Notes: generated from the sequence alone by a model not told the origin. DNA of 64,000 nt from Gnetum montanum (GCA_015680685.1 MNCI01023814.1:16313-80312); one strand, 5' to 3'; numbered from the stretch's first letter, positions 10,833 through 23,778 are shown. A program made the numbers and translations.

Positions 10833-11360
10833 TGTAATGACATTGCTCTAGTGAAGCACCATTCAACACCATCTTTGAGTCCAAAAGTAACTAGACGAAC
10901 TAGAGTGGATCCAAGATGGGCTACGCCTCAATTGTCACAACACCTATACTTACAACATAAGCATACACTACCCATTAGTGCATGGGTTAAGAGCATATCA
11001 AGTACACACATGAAATCATATAAGTGATAGATTAACATAGCCTACACAAGCATGACCACAATAAGCACACACAACCACAAGTGACATGACTCTCCTATAA
11101 GAGCTAAGACATGTTCCTACTCTAGCACATCTAGTCCTAAGCCTTGCTCTCAAATAGAAGGGCAATGGCTGGAGTATCAAAGCCAAGGCTCCTCCGCAAG
11201 CCTATATATACTTATGAAAAAGCACACAAAGGAATTAGGGCTAATGTAGTTCTTTGAGTATGGTTATGATAGCATGGAACCTGTGAGGATCTCCACTCTT
11301 CTTTGACTCTTGTTTTGAAGGGAAACAACCTTCGATGCACTAAAAAGGCATGTTCTCATA
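10833..11360 (-). mobile_element. Family C LTR, right (5' LTR in sense)
   Basis: This is the direct-repeat partner of 7819-8332. In sense the LTR ends ...gtcatTACA at 10833. The gag ATG lies only about 100 bp inside it. Together the two LTRs and the 2.5-kb interior form a unit of about 3.5 kb, the size and content of the described TR-GAG class of non-autonomous LTR elements. Confidence 0.7.
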
Positions 11361-11639
11361 TAGTAGCACTAAGTTATAAACTTTTATAAATCTTGGCGTG
11401 TACCTATGTTTCACTTATTTTAGGTTCTAAAAATCCTTAGTAATTTTTTAAAAATACTTAGTCAACCTTGAAAGTCTACATCTTGATAAAAATTCAATTA
11501 AAATTTTTCTAAGGCTAAATTATATTTTCTTTATAGAAATTAGGAATTTTTATTACATCCAAGAAATCAAAAAGGACTTGTTGGATGTTACAAAGAGTTA
11601 AAGTATTTTTTAAGAAACTTGAAAACATCATTGATGTAA

Positions 11640-13290
11640 TGCCCCAAGTAGATAGGGTCAATTTGGAAGAAAATAATTAGCATATTACAATTAATTTTCT
11701 AATTCATTCAAATGTGAGACAAAGATAGGAAAAACAAAAAGATATGTTCTTCATCTTCTATGCTTTGTTCGCATAGTTTGCAAACATGCTCTTCTCTTAG
11801 TAAATTAATTTAACTCATCTCAATACAGAGATGATGAAAATCCATTCTTGCTTTAGCAATTTGATTCCTTAAATCAATAGGAATAGCTGAAAATAGATAC
11901 TTTTGAGTACTAGATAACAAATCCCCTCTAATAGAATGTAAATAAAAATGTTTTTTCCCTAACATGTTCAACAAAACTTTATCCAAAGCTTCTTCTTTTA
12001 TAGTATTCTAAAAGAGCTTTTTGTTTAAAGGAAGATCCTCTATTACAAAATTCTATGACTAAAGCCATAATTTTCATTGATGCAACTATCCATTTTCTTG
12101 TATAGCATTCATTATCTCCTTAGCATAATTGACTTCCTTCATGTGACTTAACTTCTAAGTATAAGTAATAAATTAACAAAGGGCTTCAACTTCAAGAGGA
12201 AGCAAATCTGCTTCTAAAAGTAAGATATCATAAAAAGTTTACATTTTCACTTGAAATTCACATACAAAAAATTATTTTTGAACATGTTCTAATTTTTTCC
12301 AATTATGTGTGAAAAAATAAGGTCACTATCCAACACACCCATATAATAATACAAGTTGGACAAGCCTATGAAAATGTTTCCTTTTGATCTCCCGTGCCAA
12401 AATTTGTTTCTTGCTGTAATTACTTCTTGCAGCAAATAGAACTCATATGCCACTTGAAACACTTTGAACAATAAGGGTATTCCAACTATAATTATTGGTA
12501 AATTCAACTCTCAAATATTTATAAGATCACATATATCAAGTCTTTTTTCTCCAAGAAAAAATTTATAATTTCTATTTCTAGTACCACAAACTAAAATTCC
12601 AATCTTAGTACTATTAACTTTCATATAGAATGGTTGCAGTAGTCATGGAGAATTTGAAGCATATAATTTGATCCTATAGCTAATTCTGCAATCAAGGCCA
12701 CATCATCTGCAAAGAAAAGGATGTTCAAAAATAATATATTCATCGATATTAGAGGCATTTTGTATCTATTCCTCTAGCTAATCTATAAATATGCCAAAAA
12801 GGGTAGGGGACAGAGGACAAGATTGTTTAACTCTAACTGAGTTATTGATAATTGTTCCTTCTCTAGTAAGATTATCTTCAATAAGAATGTTAACTATCTC
12901 ATAGATTCTTTTAGTAGCAAAAAGAAGATATTGTAGAATGTTAATGCTATCCAACCAAACAACAAAAATCATAATCCTTGGAGAAATCAACAAAATAGAT
13001 AAAAGTTGTATGGTTTGGCCTTTTTGATTTTTGCACATAATAAAGCAAATTTATTGGTCTATAGTTGAATGATTCCTCCTAACCGTGCTTGTGACTGAGC
13101 ATGAAGACCTTGCATTTCTGTCCATGAACTAATTTGATTCTCCAAAATAGTGCCCAAAAGCCTAGTGAAAATTGAAGTGATTCAGCAATAATTATTAAGT
13201 TCTATCCTATCTCCCTTTTTGAATAATGGTAAATAAAATTTTAAATGTGATTTTACAAGCCTATTCAATATTTAACTAAAAATGTTAAAA
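11640..13290 (-). pseudogene. Plant LINE reverse transcriptase relic, minus strand
   Basis: On the minus strand the motif order is LFKKGDR (about 13225), a CPLSPTLFGIFID block at about 12830-12790 (the RQGDPLSP motif), then FADDVALIAELA with the FADD box at 12713-12702, then a C-terminal part with GRSKGNIFIGLSNLYYY and an ending that contains Cys residues near 11750-11790. Frameshifts and over twenty stops make it non-functional. There is no endonuclease domain, so this is a 5'-truncated copy. The sequence is different enough from the other two LINE segments in the window to be a separate lineage. Confidence 0.75.
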
Positions 13291-13312
13291 TTGAGACCTA
13301 TTTCTTGATAAA

Positions 13313-13368
13313 ATAGATGTAGAAGTCTACTGATTTTCTTATAGATGTAGAAGTCTACTGATTTTCTT
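13313..13368. repeat. Perfect 28-bp tandem duplication
   Basis: Units 13313-13340 and 13341-13368 are identical (atagatgtagaagtctactg followed by attttctt). Identity implies a recent event or an assembly stutter at the edge of the LINE relic. Confidence 0.9.
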
Positions 13369-14620
13369 ATCCTTGTCTAAAATAAATATTTTTGATTTTC
13401 TGATTTGTTCTGCTTGATTTGAATTTTCAGTCTATTCTGCCAATAACCTCTGAATTTGAAGAATGACATCAATGCAGAAATCAATCTTTCTAACAATCCA
13501 TGGACATTTTCAATGTACATAGGCTAGCGCATTTGTGTAGTTTTATGGACAAACAAAAGAAAACCAATTGTGCACTGTACAAGTGAACTGATTCTTGGCA
13601 GCTACCTACACTCATTCTGCAACACACAGAGAGAGACAAGAGACTCCATAATAACGAAGACAGATGGAATTTCATATCCACACAAACACACAATCCTTTG
13701 GTAATGCTCCTCCCTCCTCTCCGCTCAGTCAGGGCGGAGACAGTGAATGTGCCACTCATCGCATATAAACGCAGAAAAGCTTAACAAAGAAACAAACAAA
13801 AGGGAGGAGGGCCACTTCACGTGACCAGAAGAGCTTTTAAGTACAGTCATGTCTTTGAATTGGTCCAAAATTGTGTGGTGTTGCTATGGATTTGGACATA
13901 CATGCAGGATGTGGCCAGCACAGGTCGGCTGCAAAGTATGCCATTGGATTACATGATAAAAATGTTTTGAGGCCGTTTAAAGGTGAGTACCTGGGTAAAC
14001 AGCGTATTTTGGTTTACATGGAAAATGAAAGACATGCATGAACATTTTGTTCTGGTCCTGTTTTTGTCAATTTTGTTTGTGCTATACTAGTGGTAAATGG
14101 AAATTGAAGATCCATCGCCGTCTGGCTCCTACAGGGAAGGAAGGATGACTTAGGGGAGAAGAACTGAAAAACTCCAATACCGGTGGCCACATGTCCTACG
14201 CCTACCATATAACATATGGTTTGGACATGTTTGCATTATTGCATGGATAAGTGTATTCAATGTCTTATTGTCTTGAGGTCTTCTTCGTGTCAAGCTAAGC
14301 TAATGATGCCGAGAGAGTCTGAAGATAGGCCATGTTCAAAATTCTAACCTTTTTACCTCTTTAGATGATGGTTGATTCATAGTTGGTAAATCATAGTACG
14401 AGAAAAAGGTACAATACTATCGATTTTAAGTCTTGTTTCTTTATAAATATACAAATAAAAGAATGAAAGATTAGCAAAGAATAGGGATAAATAATGAAGA
14501 GAATGGTGAATTTGAACAGTAAGGATAAGCTAACTAGCATGTCTAGGATAATGTTTACTATGAGGACATCTTGCTTATCATTTAGCATAGGAAAATGATA
14601 TCACATTTTCTTTAATGGTA
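13369..14620. other. Low-copy intergenic segment
   Basis: No match to the other repeats in the window and no coherent reading frame. Base composition is more balanced than around it, particularly 13440-14220, where a purine-rich stretch and gcatataaacgc near 13760 occur. It could be an ancient host sequence, but no function can be assigned. Confidence 0.4.
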
Positions 14621-15026
14621 GCTAAGTTTGACTCTAGGAAGGTGTCTCTCCCTAATTTCATATAATTGCTTCTGGTTTGGAGTGTGATAGTAGTGGAGTA
14701 ACCTTATAGTGGGACCTTTTTTGTTAGTAGCTCAGATTTGATGTGTGAGTAGGGGTTGTATTACCTACTCTAAGTTGTGTGCGTAGGGGTTGTGTTACCT
14801 ACCACAAGTTGTCTTCCCAAATATAAATCATATAATTATGGTGACAATATACAATCCTTCTATGTTATTGTATTTATTTTGATAATTGTTATGAATCATG
14901 TGATGATAATGGTATGATCAAGCCTATTTTCATTATCTCAACTCTTTGGAAACCAATTTATAATCAAAATCAACAAACTAAAGTTGCAAGTATGCTTTCT
15001 GACATAAGCATTTTAATCAAGTACCT
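14621..15026. repeat. Diverged direct repeat left of B1
   Basis: This segment aligns with 22138-22420 in the same orientation; shared runs include tgtttattttgataa, atgatatgatcaagc-like and tctttgaaaaccaa-like words. The pair brackets element B1. They may be LTRs or a duplication of an older element that B1 entered. Confidence 0.55.
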
Positions 15027-15255
15027 TTTATGCTTTACAAGATTTGGATTTGCATGAACTTGGAATCTTAAGATTGGTGATTCCACAATGCTCTGAATCA
15101 GGGAGAGCAATTACAACAATTTTCAAAAATCACAAAGGAATTAAAATTATAATTCTGAATTTCTAAAGAAATCCTTGGTTATAAAGCAATAAAATTATGT
15201 TTCAAGTTAAATTGATGAATAAATAACATTTTGTAATTTTTTCGTATTAACAATA

Positions 15256-16194
15256 TGTTGATGTCAACACTCCCATGCTCTCCTAGGGCCATGATTATCA
15301 ACGTCTTTATTTCTCTCTCTTAATAACCATAATAAAAATCATGCGAATAGTGGACATTTAAACTGCTAGGTGGTGGTCATTAATGGCAGCAATTATGATC
15401 ATTAGTGGCAGACGTTTGAGAAGTTATGGTGGTTACAGACATTAGTGGTAGACATTTTGGAAGTTACGGACATAAGTGGGCACTTAATTGGAGAACGTGG
15501 ACATTATTACACAAGAAGTGGTGGTGGTTTCTNTACAAGCTTCCAGCTAATCTTTGAGGAGGGTCCAAAGTAGGAGCCAGTGGCTCAAAATTGGATCCTT
15601 GCGGGTCTTCTCAACGATGGCAGGAGGGTTCTCTCCCTCTCTTCTTTCTATCTGCAACAATGCAGGCAACGCAGCCCATGCGCAAGATGTGAGACGTGTT
15701 TTTCTTTGGGCAGATAGCTTGTCTCGGTGGTGCAGATGTGGGTGGATGATCTTCCTCTCTACAGTGATGTAGATAAGGTGGCAAACAATGGCAAGCTTTA
15801 AGGACCGTAGTTACTACCCTTTGTGGACTGCAGTGGGCAATCTCTCTTTCTTTCTCTCTCCCCCTCTCGTGGCAATTATGGTTTTCCTACCCAGTAGTGG
15901 ATACAATCGACAATCACGAATTGGAAACATTAGAAAGACTAGGGAAAATTTATTTCTTTTAGTTACTTAATGTATTCTCATCTTTGAGACAGTTATTCAA
16001 TTTAAATTCAGATTCATTAACTTTAAATCTTGATTTCTGTGGTTTGGTTTACTATTTTCAAAAGGCCACATAGCCCTCTCCATCTGAGACTATTCCTGAG
16101 TTTCCGTACCCATATGGGAGGCATCCTAGGTAAGAGTCTCCTAAAACGAGTTTTTTTTCCTAGTGTTGGTGTGACCAAAATTTATGCATTAGCA
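15256..16194 (+). mobile_element. 5' LTR of B1
   Basis: It aligns with 20843-21900. A single N at 15533 marks a place where about 150-200 bp present in the 3' LTR and in both B2 LTRs is absent. The end reads gcattagca in place of gcatcaaca. Reading frames inside it are also present in the other LTR copies as broken versions, so they are not genes. Confidence 0.85.
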
Positions 16195-16215
16195 CCTTTT
16201 TGGTATTTTTCTAGC
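16195..16215 (+). promoter_or_regulatory. Primer-binding site of B1 (degenerate)
   Basis: cctttttggtatttttctagcc follows the LTR. At the same place B2 has cctttttggtgctagaagg, so the ancestral site probably began TGGTGCTAGAAGG. I cannot name the tRNA. Confidence 0.45.
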
Positions 16216-16893
16216 CATTTTTATCCCATTTTCTAAAATATCTATTTTCTATCCTTTTCTAGTCTCTATTCTATTTTTATTCCCTTAAAATTTTTATTTT
16301 CTTTGTTTCAAACTTAATTTCAGCCATTGCCTTGAAAAATCTTTTTAAAAACATTTTGAGCCCTTTATTTCCTATTCTCAAAAATTCATTTCTTGAAAAC
16401 TTTTAGTCTCATCACCCATTTTCCTTTAATCTTTTTTTCTTTATTTTTTTAAATCCCTATTTCCCAGTCCCATTTTTGAATTTTTGTTTTGGCGGTCCTT
16501 ACCTTAGTTCTGGGTTACGTAAGGTGGTTTTATTTGATTATGCAATTTTAAGTTTCTTTTCTAAAATCTTGCATTTTACTGTTTCCTCTTTTAATTTTAT
16601 AATTATTGAAATTTTATACAATTTTTTCTTAAAAAAATATATATCCCTTTTTTAAAAATATATATATAGCATATTTTAGAGTTTTTTTTCCTTACCAAAC
16701 AAATATTATTTCAATATTTTCTTTTCTTTTATGCAATTTTATAGTTTCATTCTAACAATTATATTTTATAGTTCTATTTTATGAGTGAACTCTCCTCTGC
16801 TTCTAATCAACGAGTCACTCATCTCTTCACATTAAGGAAACGACGAGCATCATGTTTCCCAAGCTTTTTTTTCCTAGGAGAACTCAAACTCAA
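16216..16893 (+). other. AT-rich 5' leader of B1
   Basis: The leader is rich in T and ATATAT tracts and has no coding content. The equivalent region of B2 is 38401-39150 on the minus strand. Confidence 0.6.
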
Positions 16894-18810
16894 ATGGCAG
16901 CCAATCAACTCCCAGCTACCTTGGTCAACAACCCTTTCAACTTCACTAATTATCATGATATCCCAAAATCACTTCAAAATATAAATTTGTTTTTTGATCC
17001 CACAACCCTTACTGGTGATGGCCACCAACATGTACAATGTTTCAAAACCTTACTAGGGATCCACAACATTGTCCAAAATGATGTGGCATGTAGAGTGTTT
17101 GTGACAACATTCAGAACCAAATCAACCCAATGGTTCTTAATGCTTCCATTAACTCATGGCAAGAGTTTAAAAATAAGTTTTTAATCTAGTTTGACAAATT
17201 CACAAGCTCTGCAATTGCGTTACATAACTTTACTAACTTAAGAAAGCTACCTAGGGAAAATGTTAGGAATTACAATCTAAGATTTCTTCACCAGCTTGCC
17301 TATGTGCCAAGTGAGATGCATCCACAACCCGATGCTATCCTCAACCTTTATCTCTCTACCATCAACCCATTCTTTGCCTATGCCATCAAATCCGACCCCA
17401 ACATAATAGAAATACGCAATAGCTAAAGTTGTGAAGCTAGAACAAATTACCCTTATGAACAGCATTTAAACCCAATTTGGGATGATAAACGTTAGTAATC
17501 CTATGCAATCTAACCCTCTACCTCTACCAACTTTTCCAATGGTTCATACTATGTTCCAAACTTCCATTCCCCTTCAAATGACTCAACCTACAAATAGCTA
17601 TTTTCAAGGTCCCACATCTTCTCCATTCCTACCATCTAACACTGGTTTGAATGAGGATTGGTTGAAGGCCTTAATTGAGTCCATCATAAACCCAAACAAG
17701 GTACCTAATCTTGTTGAACCCATGACTTAAGCTCAAGATCATATGACCCATATATTAACATTGCTTCAAAAACTTTGAAATGAAGTATTTGAATTAAAGA
17801 GAAACAACAACAAGGGTCTTATACAACCTGAAAAGCCTAGTTCATCAGTCAATGACAATTATTGTCACCTCCATAACACTAGGCAACATTCTGAGAAGAC
17901 TTGTCCCCAATTTTCAGCATTATATGGCAATAACACCCAAGGTCAAAAAAATGGGAAGCCTCCTATTATGGTAAACAACCCCAACTCATATAATGCTTGC
18001 TACCGTAGATTTACTGACATTATGAACCACCCACAATAACAAACTAGGAATGACCCTTACACTCCTCCAAATAGAAGAGCTCCTAGTCAATGTAACACAA
18101 ATACTCAAACTAGGTCATCCCAAACAAATGCTTCACAATAATCAAATCCATCTTTTATACTTAGAAGAACTCCACCTTAACAAGAAGCTAAATATGAACA
18201 CAATACTTACAATCTAGTTAAGGATTTGAAGAAAATTAAATCTAACATCTCAATGTATGAACTTTTACAATTTAACAAAATGAAAGAGGTGGTCCAAGAG
18301 ATAGTTCATAAACCGAAAACCAATAAAGGAAAATTCCCAACCCCTAAAAGGCAAGTTCACTTCACTGAAAGTCCTAACACATTATCAGTACAAAATGTAA
18401 ACAATTCCATGATGAGCAAGAATGAACAACCTCCTTTCCTAACAACTCTAATTATTTTAGGAAAGAATGTTCACAATTGTTTGATGGATTCTAGAGCAAC
18501 TGTTAGTGTCATGCCATTTGAGGTATGTAAGACTTTAGGAGCACAAATGATACCATAAACGAAAAATGTGATTCAACTTGATGGGTCCAACATACCTGTA
18601 GTAGGGTCATTAAAAGGAGTGAAAGTGCAACTTAAACAATACCCTACATTCACATGTTAAACAAATATCCTAGTAGTTGACATGTCACCTACCTATGGTG
18701 TGCTCCTATCCAAGACTTTTGGAGCCAAGTTTGGGGGCTTCTTTAGGTTAGATTTCTCAGAGTTATTAATCCCTATCAAAGGAAAATATGAATAGATGAC
18801 TATACCTCAA
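16894..18810 (+). pseudogene. gag-protease of B1
   Basis: From ATG 16894 (MAANQLPATLVNNPFNF) the product matches B2 gag starting at 38400. It proceeds through a gag core with QLAYVPSEMHPQPD-like sequence, a Pro/Thr/Gln-rich linker (MTQPTNSYFQGPTSSPF), a Cys/His cluster CHLHNTRQHSEKTC near 17860, and then a retropepsin-like box CLMDSRATVSVMP near 18475-18515. The catalytic Asp-Ser is kept but the normally invariant Gly is Arg. Frameshifts and stops (often TAA for CAA) interrupt the frame. The fragment ending GVLLSKTFGAKFGGF is the second half of the protease. Confidence 0.75.
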
Positions 18811-19059
18811 GAACCCTTCTACAAACAAGTAGTTATAGCCTTGTATCAACAAAATCAATATTTGGAAGATCAAAACACTAATCTTTATGTTGGGGTTATT
18901 GAAGTTGAGCATAGCGAACATGTTGTAAATGACTATACGAATTCAAATTCCACCTGATCCTATCAAAGTTCTAGAGAAGGTGAAGAAATTTATGGAGATA
19001 CCTTGATATATCAACAACATGATTGATTTCATCTGAGTAATCCACCACCTTTAGGAAAA

Positions 19060-19551
19060 GACAAAGATATAAATAAGATCCTACCTCTTAAAACATTTGA
19101 AGGTGTGCTAAATTTTAAAGACACATCCATGGAACATGCTCCTATAAAGGCTATATTTGATGACTCACAAAGATCTAGACCCATGATTGAAACTTATATC
19201 AAAGAAAGACTTGATACAAAATGAACAAGCAAGTTAAGGTTATGTCTTGATTTTTGTAATCATAATTATCAAGAAATTGGTAAACAATGTCTTGATAGGA
19301 AGTACGTTGGTGAAGTCTTTAAGATAGGAGACCTAGTCTCGGAAAAAGGTACAACATGTGACTAAGAAAATCTTCAAGGTAAATTATCTCCTATTTGGTC
19401 AAGCCCATTCCAAATTAAATATTTCATTGGCCCTAATGTGTACAAGGTAGCTAATGTGCAAGGATATAAGTTACCTAGAAATTTTAATGCATTCTATCCA
19501 AAGCATTTCTATTTAGGTGCCCCACATGGACACCTAGTCAATTATTAATTG
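19060..19551 (+). pseudogene. Integrase C-terminal remnant of B1
   Basis: The sequence LPLKTFEGVLNFKDTSMEHA leads to a basic linker, then KIGDLVSEKG, GKLSPIWSSPFQI, GPNVYKVANVQGYKLPRNFN and the end HLVNY before TAA near 19549. The GDLV...GKLxPxWxGPF...YxL...G pattern is that of the C-terminal DNA-binding module of gypsy integrases. The zinc-binding and DDE domains that should precede it are absent. B2 has the same fragment at 35688-36130 with the same left boundary. Confidence 0.7.
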
Positions 19552-20842
19552 CATGCTTTCTTCCTTTTTGTCATGCATTTCATTTATATATAGTTTCATT
19601 TGCATATTTTCGTTGCATTTCCATCATTTCTTTCTTCACATATTGTTTTGATTTTTGCTTTGCATATGATTTTAATAATCATTATGGTCTTTTGAGTTAC
19701 TAGGTGTTGGTTCATCGGAACACAATTTGAAAATAATGTTAGTATAATGATTTATATGATATTTCTTATTACTGTTACATAAAATCTCTTTTATACTATA
19801 TATTTCAATAATGCTTTGATTCTTCCCAGTCTTTTTCAAGGTTTTAGTTTCTTTAGTTATGTTGGATTATGGAGCATGAGATTTGTGTTAACTTATCATG
19901 TAATCATCATGATCATATGAGTGTAGGATAGGCGATGTTGGAGAATAGTTAGCCATAATCACTAGGTGACCTTGGAAACCCCCATTTTCCCTATCATAAG
20001 CCCTAGCCCTCAAGTGTGATGATCCATGGTTACCCTGTGAACAACGGGGTGAAGTGTGTTCATTTCGACCTGAGAACCCTTAGCCACCTAGGAGACCTAC
20101 TATGATGCTATCAAATTGTAATCAAAGGCACATACATGAGGGTTGAACTGCATCATGGGCAAAGTTCCAAAAGGACTATGTTCACTGGCAGTGTAGCTAA
20201 TCAGCCAAACTCATGTTGGAATTCCTACCTTAAGAATGAAGTACACCATGGGCAAAGTTTTCTCAAAAAGAAAAAAAAAGAATGAGGACCATGTTCATTG
20301 GCAGTGTAGTAAGTTCTTAAGTGTGATGGGGTCCAATAGCAATCCTTACCCTAGACTTCATTCCCCCTTTTTCAGAAAAAAAAAGATAAAGGCAAATAAT
20401 CCCTTTTCATCCATTCTTTTTCAATGTTAAAAAAAATGTTCCAAGGAAAAATCTCAAAGTTGTGGTTAGCCATGATCTAATATGAGCCTGTCCTCCTCAT
20501 TAAGTTTAGTATGGGTCTTGTGCTCAAAGTAGTCTACATGTTGTTGACTTTTACTTTGTAAGAAGATTGGGAAAGAAATCATAATTATATTTTAATTATA
20601 TATAGATATATGTAGTTAAAATAAATAAAATTATATATTTAGAGTTTAATTAAATAATATGGTGTGGTTTGGTTGGCCCACATCTAGTTCTTTTCCAATT
20701 ATATGGTTATTTTGATCATGTTTAGTTTACTTTTAAGTTTCTTGTTTTGTGATGTTTGTGATTCCCTACCTATTGCATCATTTTAAAATTTTTGTGTTCT
20801 TGTTACTTGCACTTGCATGCAATTAAAATTTTGGGGGCTAAG
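19552..20842 (+). other. 3' untranslated region and polypurine tract of B1
   Basis: No coding sequence is seen. Just before the LTR, aattttgggggctaag (20826-20842) is a polypurine tract; the reverse complement of the same motif ends the B2 interior at 34544. Two A-rich tracts near 20265 and 20380 interrupt otherwise alignable sequence. Confidence 0.65.
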
Positions 20843-21900
20843 TGTTTATGTCAACACTCCCATGCTCTCATGGGACCATGATTATCAATGTCTCTATTTC
20901 TCTCTCTTAATAACCATAGTAAAAATCACGTGAATAGTGGACATTTAAACTACTAGGTGGTGGTCATTAATGACAGAAATTATGATCATTAGTTGTAGAC
21001 AGATATTAGTGGAAAATGTTTTGGAAGTTATGGACATAAGTGGGCACTTAATTAGAGAACATGGACATTATTACATAAGAAGTGGTGGCAGTTTCTGTAG
21101 CCATTACATGAAATGTAGGCATCATTNNNNNNNNNNNNNNNNNNNNNNNNNNNNNNNNNNNNNNNNNNNNGGCGGCTATCAGTTTGGAGGGGTAGCTTCC
21201 TCTCCACTAAGCAATGGTTTCCTCTCTTTTCTTTTGTTTATAGGCTTCCAGCTGATCTTCGAGGAGGGTCCAAAGCAGGAGCCAATGGCTCAAAATTGGA
21301 TCCTTGCAGGTCTTCTCAACAACGGTAGGAGGGTTCTCTCCCTCTCTTCTTTATATTTGCAACAACGTAGGCAACATAGCCCATGCACAGGATGTGATAC
21401 ATGCAGTTTTCTTTGGGTCAATAGCTTGTCTCAATGGTGCAGACGTGGGTGGACAATCTTCCTCTCTACGACAGTGCAGAAAAGGTGACAAACAACGGTC
21501 GACTTTAAGACCTTAGTTGCTACCCTATGCAAACTATGGTGGGAAATCTCTCTTTCTCTTTCTCTCCCTCTGTCGTGGAGATTGTGGTCTTCCTGCCTAG
21601 TAGTGGATACCATCAGCAGTCACAAATCAGCAATGTCAGCAAGACTAGGGAAAATTTATTTCTTTTAGTTACTTATTGTATTCTCAACTTTGAGACAGTT
21701 ATTCAATTTAAATTTAGATTCATTCACTTTAAATCTTGATTTCTTTCGTTTGGTTTACTATTTTCAAAAGGCCACATAGCCCTCTCTAGCTGAGACTATT
21801 CCCAAGTTTCCATACCCATTTGGGAGGCGTCCTAGGCAATAGTCTCCTACAATGAGTTTTCTTTCCCGGTGTTGGTGTGACCAAAATTTATGCATCAACA
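20843..21900 (+). mobile_element. 3' LTR of B1
   Basis: It begins TGTTTATGTCAACACTCCC and ends TTTATGCATCAACA. It contains 44 Ns at 21127-21170. It carries the segment missing from the 5' LTR. Frames running through it (about 20970-21740) are broken in the sister LTRs. Confidence 0.85.
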
Positions 21901-22137
21901 CAAGATATATACATTTTTCTCAAATTCAAGATATTATTAAATAAGCATAGATATATGTTAAAAATGCAAAATGCATAAAAGCATATTCAAACTCACAAAC
22001 TTGAATCCAAAACATTCCATTGTAAAAATTTACACATAACCTTGATTCTAGTGAAACATAGAGTATCTTCATTACGAAAAATGCCTTTGCCTCCTTAGAA
22101 GTAACCATCACCTAGGAGCCCAATTGCTATTAGGAAA

Positions 22138-22420
22138 GCTAAATTTGACTCCTATTTAGATAGGAAGGTGACTCTTTTAGATTTCCTTTGAGTACATATA
22201 GTTGCAACACATGGGCTACTTCATGAAAACACAAACCATGGAATCCTTATCTATTGTGTTTATTTTAATAAATGTTTCAAATTGTGAGAAAAAAATGATA
22301 TGATCAAGCTTATTTAGATTATCTAAGCTCTTTCAAAAACAACTTATCATCAAAATAAATAGGCTACTAAACCTACTAGTCAATGCACTTTCAAATATAA
22401 AGATTCTAATAAAGTCTCTT
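22138..22420. repeat. Diverged direct repeat right of B1
   Basis: Partner of 14621-15026 in the same orientation, roughly two-thirds identical by eye. Confidence 0.55.
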
Positions 22421-23707
22421 CATCAAAGATAGTAGCACCTTCTTGGAAGTAGTTGCTACCTCAGAGTTCTTAACCTCTACAAAAATAATCATCTTTCTAA
22501 AAGAGTACTTAGCTTTCTTCAATATACTAGAAAGGTGACAAGAATGAACAAATGAAAAAATCTAGATTTGTAACCAAGGGAATATTTTTTAAAAGTAGTA
22601 CATATCTCTTTAACATTTTAGAATTGCTACACTTAGTAGACATAATCTAGATTACCAAAATAGCAAAGAAACATAGACTACCAACCCTCCTAAATAAAGG
22701 TGTCAATTATTATTTCATTTTGTAATATTTGTTACAAAATAATCATGAATGCACAACTCATGGTCAGCTTGTGTTTAGACATCACAAGTTATGGTAGTGT
22801 TGTGGTCCACAACTGTGAGTCATAATTAGGTAATGGTGTGTTGTTAGAGTGTAATGAAAGAATAGCCATGGCTTTTGGTTAAATTTAATATTGCCATCAT
22901 GAGTTATAACCATGGTGATGATGACTTCTCACATGTCATGGTGAAGTAATGTTACAGTAGGCTGCACATGATATCGAGACAACTAGTTGAAAAATGTAGT
23001 ATAGGACATGAGCCATTGGAAGAATGTATTGCAACATTATAGGAGGTGGCATAGAACACAAATTGTATTCATAAAATGCATGGATAAACTTTTGGTCATG
23101 ATCCTAACCTATGGAAGGTCTGAATATAGTTGTTTATTTGATTTAATTATAAATATGTTACTATTATCAATTTTTTTATGGTACTTACAATAAGAAGTGT
23201 CAATAGATAGAGTGTTAGTGGTTGTTGTTACCAGTAACTTCATCCTACCAATATAGATTTAGTATAGATTATCAAGCTTTAATGATAGTAGATTAGGATA
23301 TAAGCAAGATAGATAAAAAATAAATAAATTATATTTTAGTTGAATATTAGGTTTCTATGTGATATTGCACCTTTTAATTTTTAAAAGAAAATTACATATT
23401 TCATGTGAGTATTTGAAAAAAAAAACTTAAAATAACTCCTAGTACTAAATAAAAAATTTCATTTTATTAATGTTTTGGCCCAAACAAACTTGGCTTCATG
23501 TAATGTATATTAATCCTCATCAAACTCTATAAATAGGAGGCCTTTTTTCTCTTTGTAACAAGATGAAAATCTTGCTGAAGTTAATGAAGCTCAATAATTG
23601 ATGAAATTGATAACTCATGATTTAATTGATGCTAGGATGATAATTAATAAATTAATAATAACACTATTCTTACTTCTCTCCTTTTTCTCATTCTCTCATA
23701 TTAAAGT
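22421..23707. other. Old repetitive sequence without coding
   Basis: AT-rich. The region 22740-23050 is dense in words such as cacaagttatgg and catgagttataacc that reappear around 24690-24960, so the solo LTR probably lies inside one older element. Near 23528, ctctataaataggaggcc could be the TATA box of an unrelated LTR relic. Confidence 0.4.
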
Positions 23708-23720
23708 ACAAGTGATGAAC

Positions 23721-23778
23721 TACGATATCGTGTCCGTGATATCGGATCAACCATGCGATGTCAGATACCTGATATCGT
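23721..23778. repeat. GATATC-rich array in the solo LTR
   Basis: Contains cgatatcgtg, gatatcgg, cgatgtcag and tgatatcgtgg in 58 bases, immediately upstream of the TATA box. Confidence 0.75.

Larger units (their letters stand above)
15256..21900 (+). mobile_element. LTR retrotransposon B1 (gypsy-like, no RT)
   Basis: Complete LTR-to-LTR unit of about 6.6 kb. The LTRs begin TGTTgATGtCAACACTCCCA and end ...TGCATcAaCA. Flanks are caata (15251-15255) and caaga (21901-21905), a 5-bp target duplication with one change. Between the LTRs it keeps a primer site, gag with protease, an integrase C-terminus and a polypurine tract. Reverse transcriptase, RNase H and the integrase core are missing. Confidence 0.85.

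Noticed and set aside
13490-13759. Possible small secreted protein on the minus strand (89 codons)
   Set aside because: No homologue recognised, mixed composition and no supporting promoter or splice signal; left as unassigned low-copy DNA.
20970-21488. 172-codon plus-strand frame
   Set aside because: It crosses 44 Ns and lies in the 3' LTR of B1; the other B LTR copies break it.
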